A stretch of DNA of 64,000 nucleotides from Nostoc sp. FACHB-152 (GTDB lineage Bacteria > Cyanobacteriota > Cyanobacteriia > Cyanobacteriales > Nostocaceae). Location: positions 17,852 to 81,851 of the forward strand of contig NZ_JACJRV010000025.1 of assembly GCF_014697475.1 (NCBI RefSeq). The letters are read 5' to 3'. The notes beneath the pieces were generated by a model. It did no database searches, was not told the origin of the DNA, and saw only the letters and a list, made by a program, of their open reading frames with translations. The translations under genes were made by a program, and so were the position numbers. Positions 15,201-24,200 of this stretch are shown piece by piece (position 1 is the stretch's first letter; every line of letters begins with the position of its first letter).

Positions 15201-18200
15201 CTAAAGATCCCGATACGGTTGTAGGTACGCCCAAAGTAGAAAATATCACTGAGCCTCAGCTACTACCAGAAGGGTCTTATTACTTCTTAGATGCTAACAA
15301 TACGACCCGCTATGACTTTGTTAAACCCGACCCCGTGACCCTCGCCCAAAGAACCTATACGGGAGACAGTTGGACAGAAAGTACATGGTACGGAACGAAA
15401 ACCTACTATCAACAGGTTATTAGCGAAACTAGACAGCAAGAAATTTATACCCATACCATCGAAGCCGATCGCGCCATTAAGATTAACTTTATCGGCTATG
15501 ACGAAGGGGCGATCTCGGTACAGTCCCAAGGAAATATTCTCCTTGATGGCCCGATACTCAACCCCACTGGCACAACTAGCCTTTCTTCCGATAAATCCAT
15601 CAAGCAGGGCAGCGATAATGGCTATGTTGGCGGTCGTCGCGTCGAACTTTCTGCGGTTACGGGAATTGGATCTGAGCAAGCGATTCAGACGGATGTTGCT
15701 AATGAATCTACCGCTAGTGTAAAAGCAACAACGAGCGATGGCACGATTCAAATCTCAGAAATAGTCGGCGATTTAGCAGTCGATCAAATTAGCGCAGGCG
15801 GTGGCAAGGATGTCACGGTAACGGCGCAAGCAGGAATTAAGAAAGCTAATGAAGGACTGATTAGCGGTGGCTCGATTACCCTCAACGCTCTCGGTGGCAA
15901 CATTGGCGCGAGCGGTCAATCCATCGTCCTCGAATCCGGTACAACCCTCAAAGATAAAGTGAATATCACCGCCACAGGCGATATCTTCTTAAAGGAGAAA
16001 ACGGGCGATCTACGGGTTGAGAAGATTGAGACAATTGGTAATGTTACCGTTGAAGTCAGTCAGGGTAGCATCGTCGATGCCAATCAAGAAGCACAAAGGG
16101 ACGATCGCACCATTAACGAACTCAGAGCAGGTGTTTGGAGCGATCTACAACTAACGGCAGGAACAGGAGCTACGGCGAAGATTGCTGAAACAATTAATGC
16201 TTTTGCCCAAGTTAAGGAGCAAGAATATAACACCTACTGGCAATATCGCAACACCCAAGCTAACCCCTCAGTTTACGACAGCAATCACCAAGTCACTCTC
16301 ACTAATGAAGAAGTGGTGTTCTATGACAACTTCTACCGAGAACAGGGAATTGCCCAAAATTTGAGCGGTGCAGCCCTCAACCAGTTCGTCCAGAATGCCA
16401 TTACCACCTTAGAAAACTCCCGCACTCTCCAATACCATACCCTTCATGCTCAGTACGGACAGTTTGGTAATACCTTTAATGACAACTTCACCTATACCTT
16501 AACGGCAGAAGAAGATACAGCCTTAAGGGGCAGTATTAAGGTTTGGACAGAAGAAGAGTTGATCTACACCCTCAGTGCTGGGTTACTCAAAGCTGTATCT
16601 GATACCCAAGTCAGCATCGAAGACCCCAATATTATTGGCAACAATGTCACCCTAATTACCTCCGGAGGGGTTGGTAAGAGCGATGGTCAAACCGTCATCG
16701 ACCTCTCAGTGCAACCAGTGCAACTGACAAGCGACGATCGCATTAAGTTGGCAGCAGCAGAACGAGACGACCTCGTTTACCTGGGTGGAGATCCGGTGAC
16801 AACGACGGTTAATTTTACTGATAATGGCTCGGCAGATACCATTACCCGTACAGATACTGGTAGTTGGATTACTGATGGTTTCCAAGCGGGGATGTATATC
16901 TTTATCGAAGGCAACTCTACCAATGCCACCGATGACGGGCAATATTACCAGATTGCTAGTGTCACTGCTACTACTATCACTTTAACTGCCTCTACTAGTC
17001 TCCGTACTGAGTCCGGTGTGAGTGTAACCATTGCTCCAGTTGTCTTAGACCCATCGGCGGCGGGTGCTGTGGTAACTGCGGTCATTATTAAAGAGCGCGA
17101 GGATATTGATGTTGATGCGCTGGGAGATATTAATGTGACGGCGGGTGCTGATGTCTTCTTAGGCTCGGAACTCAATATTAATCTCAATCAAATCCAAGCA
17201 CAGGAGCAAGTGCGGATTAAGACCGGACAAAGTATTGTGAATGGCGGTGCTGCTGACTTGATTAATGTCATCAGTAGCGAACTGATCCTAGAAGCAGGAC
17301 AAGGTTCAATTGGTACAGCAAGCGATCGCCTTGACATCAATCTCACTGCTAATGGAACGCTGACAGCCCGTGCTAATAATGACGTTTACATCTCGGAAAC
17401 GTCAGGCAATATGAACTTAGAAGGCGTATTCTCGAAGACAGGTGGCGTATATCTAAACGCAGCACAGGGTTCAATCGTTGATGCGCTCAACCACGACTTT
17501 ACTAAGATCCAGGCGAATCGCGTCGAACTTACCGCAGGCGCAGCGATCGGGGAAAATGGCGATAATTTGGAAATTGATGTCGTCGGTACGGGAACTTTAA
17601 CGGCGACAGCCCAAAATACTATTTGGATTGCGGAAACCTTTGGCGATCTCAATATTCGTAACGTTCTCTCTCGCACTGGTGATGTCAATCTACGCGCGCA
17701 ACTGTCGATTCTCGATGCTGTTGACTTGAATAATCCCCTCGATCCTAATTCGGGGGACGATACCACTGGCCCTGCAAGCAAGCCAAAAGCCGATATTATC
17801 GGTAATAACATTTCCCTAACGGCAGTTCTCGGCGGTATTGGTTTGAGTGGTAACGACCTCGATATTAATAGTGCCTTCTCTGGCGCGGGAACGCTAACAG
17901 CATCCAGTGGATTCGCCAATATTTACATCATTGAAACCGCAGGCGACCTCAGTCTGAATCAGGTAGGCACGGGTACGGGTGCAACTGCCTTTATTACCGT
18001 ACCAGCTGGTAGTATTCTTGACGGTAATTCAGACCCGAATGGCTTTAATATCATCTCTGGTAAGACCTTCCTCGTCGCCTCTCAGAATATTGGGGCAGCA
18101 AATCGGGCAATTACAACTGAAATTGGCAATATTGAAGCTAAATCAACCGCAGGTAGCACTTGGGTTAGTAATACAGGTGCGCTGACCATAGGTGGAGTTG

Positions 18201-21200
18201 TAGATTCAACTGACCCCGGTATGGTCGCAGGTGGATCGATTAACTTGACTGCTTCTAGTCCGATTACTGTAACCGAAAATCAACAAGCAGGTGCAGAGAT
18301 TATAGTCTGGGCTACAGATGATAATAACGATAGCGATGTCGATGGAACTGCTACACCCGCAGATGACGATGCTGACTTCCTGATTGTCAAGAGTGGTATC
18401 AAGATTGAAAGCACAGGTTCCTACGTCAGGTTACTAGCGGGTGACGATCTCACCGTTGAAGCAGGCGCAATTGTGAAAGCAGCCGATTATGTAGAGTTGT
18501 ACGGCGACTACCAAGGTGCTGTGGATGCTTCTGGCAGTAAGATTCAGGTACTAGGTACAGTTGAAGCTAACACGCGCATTGACATCTCCGGTGATGCAAA
18601 TAGCGATCGCTTCTTGTTAGACGGCAGTATCATTGCTCCGGTGGTGAATCTGAATGCTGGTGCAGCAGACGATGAAATTGTTACATCAGGTACGATTACA
18701 GCTACAAACAGTATCAATTTCTTTGGTCAAGCAGGTGAAGACGAGATTAAACTGTGGGGCAATCTCAGTGCAACCGAAATAACTATTGATGCAGGTTCGG
18801 AAAACGATACAATTCTGCTCAATCCAGAGAATACTGAAGGAAATGCTCTAACTTTAGCAGGTGATACCAGCATCTTAGGTGGCACTGGTACAGACTTTAT
18901 CCAAGTCTTCAAGTTGCCATCCCTAGATAAAGCAAGTCGCATTCTCCCTGGTCGGAATACCCCCGGTCGTGACACCCTCGATTTAGACGGACAAGGCGAC
19001 GCAGACACATACGAAATCTCAATTACAGGTACTAGCACTGATTACATCATCAATGTCTTTGATACAGGTACTACGGGTGCAGATACCCTGACCGTTTTCG
19101 GTACTGAGACAGCAGATAATTTACTCATGCGTGCCAGCGATCGCGAATTTGTTGATGGCGGTGTCGCTTTTGTCGCAGCACTGCATAGCGATCCGACAAC
19201 AGATGTGGAACGGATTAACTACAACAAGAATATCGAACAGTTAACCGTTGATGCTCAAGGTGGCGATGACCAAATTACCCTAGATAATAACTGGACTCAA
19301 ACTACAGTCAAGGGCGGTTTGGGCAATGATAGTTTCCAAGTTGGTCAAGTCTTCAAGACGGAAAGGGATGTCGCCAAAGCTAATTTAGCCTTTGAAGACG
19401 AATTTGCTACTACCCAGACTACTCGCGGTTTCCTCAGTAATGGAGTTAGCTTTACTACCACTATTGAAGGGGAAGCAGGTGAAGATACTTTTGTCGTCTT
19501 CCGTAATACAGCAACTCTGGATCTTGCTGGCGGTGATGGCAATGACTTGTTCGTGATTCGCTCCTTCGCTGAAGAAGGTTCTAGCGATAGTGCTGTCGAT
19601 GCGGGCGCAGGTGCGGATACCGTAGAATACGTCGTGAATGCAGCGCTAAATATTACTGGCGGTGCTGGTATTGATACCCTGCGAGTTATTGGTACGGAGT
19701 TTGGCGATAATTTCGTAGTTGCCGCAAATGGTATCTTCGGTGCGGGTCGCAGCATTACCTATGACGGGATTGAAATTCTCGAAATCGATGGTGCTGAAGG
19801 CGATGACAAGTTCTTCGTCCTCTCCACTAGCAATCTAGTGACAACCAAACTCTTTGGCGGTTTAGGTAGCGATAGCTTTAGCATCGGCGGTGACAGTGCA
19901 GCAGTAGTAGGTGCAGATGGGGCGTTAGTTGCTCAAGCAGGAACCCACAAACTAGATAGCATTGCTGGTGCCTTATTTATTGATGGCTTCTCTGGTCAGG
20001 GTTCTGCGGGTGGTTTAGGCGATCCTGTGATTCTACCTGGTGAAACTAATCAACGACCAGCAACGGGCAATGTCCTCGCTTATAATGGCACGGGAGCAGC
20101 TTCGGCAATTGATAACCTGACGGTAGAAACGAGCGATCTGCAAGCATTTATCGCTGCTAATCCGGCGATCGCAGATATATCTGCTTTGGTCGGTCGCACC
20201 CTGGAAATTAGTAAGGGTAAAGGTATTAATCGCTTCTGGTTAATAGTTGGTGTTGCAGCAGGTTCTCTCCCCGGTCAAACTGTACTCACCTTACAAAACG
20301 CCAGCTTACCCGCATCTGAGTGGGAATTGCCCGACAGTAATAGCGAATTTGCCATTACTAATCTCTCGCCGAACTTCTTTGTCAATGAAAATAACAGTCG
20401 CGATACCGTTACTGTATTTAACGACGGCAGCACAGCTAATGGAGTGGGAACGCTGAGTGCTTCAACCCTGACCGGATTTGGCATGAATCCTGCTGGTATT
20501 AATTATGGCAGTTTAGAAGTTGTCGAATTGTTATTAGGACAGGGAGACGAAGAACTAACGGTTACAGGCACAGCAGATGGCGCGATTACCTCCGTACATG
20601 GAGGCGGTGGCAATGACAAGATTACAGTAAGCGATCGCGGCGGCACAGATGCACGAGGATTAGATGCGCCCTTAGCGATTTTTGGCGATACCTCCGCAGA
20701 TGCTAGTCGTTATTCAGGCACAGGAACCACAATTCAACCTGGACTTGCTTGGAACTTCAACAACCCAGGCAACGATACCATTGATGCTTCCCTTTCTTCT
20801 GATAACGTGGTTATCTACGGCGGTGCAGGAAATGATAGTATTCGCGGTTCTCAAGCAGGCGACCAAATCGCTGGCGGTTCTGGCAACGATAACATTCAAG
20901 GGGAAGCTGGAAACGATATTATTTACGGCGATTCTGGTTTTAATGTTGACCTAGTTGGACGCACTCTCAGCGTTCCTACAACTGAAACGGCTGGTCAAGA
21001 TGCGATCGCAGGTAATGCAGGCGATGATATCATCTTCGGCGACCACGGAATCGTCACCCAGACTGCCGCAACACCCAAACTTCTCAGCACCGATAACGTC
21101 CAACGCATCGAAACCACGAATGCTTCTGGTGGTGCAAACGACAATATTCAGGGTAATACAGGCAACGATCGCATCCTTGGTGGTGCTGGTGCTGACAATA

Positions 21201-24200
21201 TTACTGGCGATGATAACGCAGATATTCTGATTGGGGATAATGGGGTAATCGACTTCGTTATTAACGATAGCAATCTCGCTACCGTCGATATCATCCAAAC
21301 CACTAACGCAACCATAGGAAGTGCTGATGTAATTTCTGGTAATGCCGGAGATGACACCATCTTAGGTGGTGCTTTGGGCGATAACATTGATGGCGGTAAT
21401 GAAAATAACCTGATATTGGGCGATAACGGGGCGATTACCTATACTAACGGCGCAGTCAGTCAAATTGCCTCCACTGATTTCGCTCTAGGTGGCGATGACT
21501 CAATTACTACTACCACAGGTGCAGACATAATTGTTGGTGGTATTGGCAGTGATGTGATTACCGCCGCAGACGGCAATAATATTCTTCTGGGAGACAATGG
21601 CACTATCTCGATTGCGGCTAACGGACTGTCCCTGATTGATACCACAGCCCCAGAAGTCGGTGGCAACGATGTAATTAGCACTGGTACAAATAACGATGTG
21701 GTACTAGCGGGTAGTGGTAATGATACCGTTACGGCAGGTGATGGACAAAACCTAGTCATCGGTGATAACGGCACTGCCACCTACGCAGCAGGTGTGTTAC
21801 AGCGACTGGAAACCACCGATCCAACTCTTGGCGGTAATGACAGCATTACTACAGGTGAGGGTGAAGACATCGTTTTAGCTGGTGTGGGTAGCGACACGGT
21901 TACTACTAACAGCGCGAACGATATTGTTCTGGGTGATAACGGGATCGTGGATTATGTAGGAACCGATGGCAATGCAGCCGATATTGACCTAATTACCACC
22001 ACTAACCCGAATAATGGCGGGAACGATAATATCTCAACGGGTGCTGGCAATGACTTCGTACTAGCAGGAACGGGTGCTGATACAGTCTCTAGCGGTAGTA
22101 GCAACGATCTGATCTTCGGCGATCATGGTGAAGTCAGGGGCGATATTAGTGCCAACGCATTGCCCTTAAATACCGCCAGCGATCCGTTTACCTTTACCTC
22201 CCTTAACACCCAAAATAGCGAAGGTGGTGGTAATGACAGCCTAGTAGGAGATGGCGGTGAAGATATTATTCTGGGCGGACAAGGCAATGACACCATCACA
22301 GGCAACGCAGGCGATGACGACATTTGGGGCGGTCACAACGTTGCTGGCGGTCAGGATGGCGATGATATTCTCGACGGTGGCGCAGGTAACGACGCGATCG
22401 CCGGTGATAATGCGAAGATTCTCCGCAAGGGTAACTCCATCAGTTCGCGCATCCGCACCCTCAGCAATGGCACTATTTACGATAGCAATGGCAACCCGTT
22501 AGTAACTGCCGCCTCCCAAGCTAATCCCACAGGGGTTAGCGAAAGAGAAATCGTCCTTTACGACCACAGCGATACCCCTCTACCGCAAACATCCGGCAAT
22601 GATAGTATTGCAGGTGGTGCTGATGATGATGTCATCTTCGGGCAACTGGGGAATGATACCATTCAGGGCGATGGTTCTACTTCCATCAATGTGTCAACAA
22701 CGAGTCAATCAGTGGAAGACTTTGGTGGCGTAGGAACTGATGGCGATGACTACATCGAAGGCAATGGTGGTAATGACTTAATCTTTGGTAATCTTGGTCA
22801 GGACGATATTATTGGCGATAGTTCCAGTCTATTTGGTCTAATTAATCCTAGCGATCGCCCGACAGGAGCAGATATCATCTTTGGTGGTGCCGGAACACAA
22901 ACTGCACGCAATCATCTAGGCAACTTGTCGAGTCAAGGTCATGCCCTAGATGCAGATACCATCTTGGGAGATAACGGCATAATTTATCGTCTAGTTGGCA
23001 CAAATGGTACAGCTACAGGTAACTTCATCACATTTACCTACGATAACTACGACCCAAATCTCAAAATTATCCCCAGGGCAGTCCGCTGGCTAGATTATAC
23101 TCCTGGTGACAATGGCACAGGCGATCGCGGTTTTGCTGACATCATCTCTGGTGAAGGTGGCGACGACCAGATTCATGGCATGACAGGTAACGATGTCTTG
23201 TTCGGAAACGGTCAAGATGACGATCTGTTTGGTGAAGATGGCGCAGATCGTCTCTATGGTGGTGCTGGGGAAGATGGCATAGTCGGCGATAACGGCATGA
23301 TTCGTACTAGCCGCAACGGTTCGACCGAAACACTTTACGGATTAACTACTCCAAATCTCCAAGTGACCTTATCCGCTTCCAATGAAGTTGGTGCAGTTGA
23401 GTATATTACGGGTCGCTTGACCAAGGCATTTGTTTCCATAGCCTGGACACAGGGAGGTAATGATGTTATATATGGCGGACTAGGAGATGACTTTATTCAC
23501 GGTGGTGCTGGTGATGATGCCATATCGGGTGCAGAGGCTTTAGCAGCCTTCTATAACGCCGATCCAGTCACTAATCTCAACCCACTGGGCTACAATGCTA
23601 CCACTCGCAAGTTAGCCGCCTATAATGCCAATAACCCCTATGCTAAGATTAATGGCTTCCTACTGAATTTCGAGGCTACTGATAGTGCAGGTGTCAAGAT
23701 TGAAGATGGAAAAGACCGTATCTTCGGCGATCTGGGTAATGACTGGCTGGTTGGTGGAACAGGTAAAGACCGTCTCTTTGGTGGTTTAGGAGACGACTTA
23801 ATAAACGCTGATGATAACTTAGATACCAACGGCGGGCTGAACAACCAACCAGATGCGCCAGCCTATGCTGACCCCGATTTCGTCTATGGTGGCGGTGGAT
23901 TAGATGTGATGATTGCCAACACTGGCGGCGATCGCTTAATTGACTGGAATGGTGAATTTAACAGTTACTTCGTTCCCTTCAGTCAATTTGGTGCGCCGAC
24001 TGTGATTCGCATACCCAACAATAATTGGAAGACCTTTGTCACCAATCTTGGTCGAACCAGTGGCGCAGACCAATCCCTGACAGAACCTAATGGCGAAGTA
24101 GGACTTGTTAATAGTGACACTGGCGCACCCCGCGATCCTCAACCCGGTACTCAACCAGGTCAGATCGACACTAATGGTAGTCCAGAAAATGATACAGGTA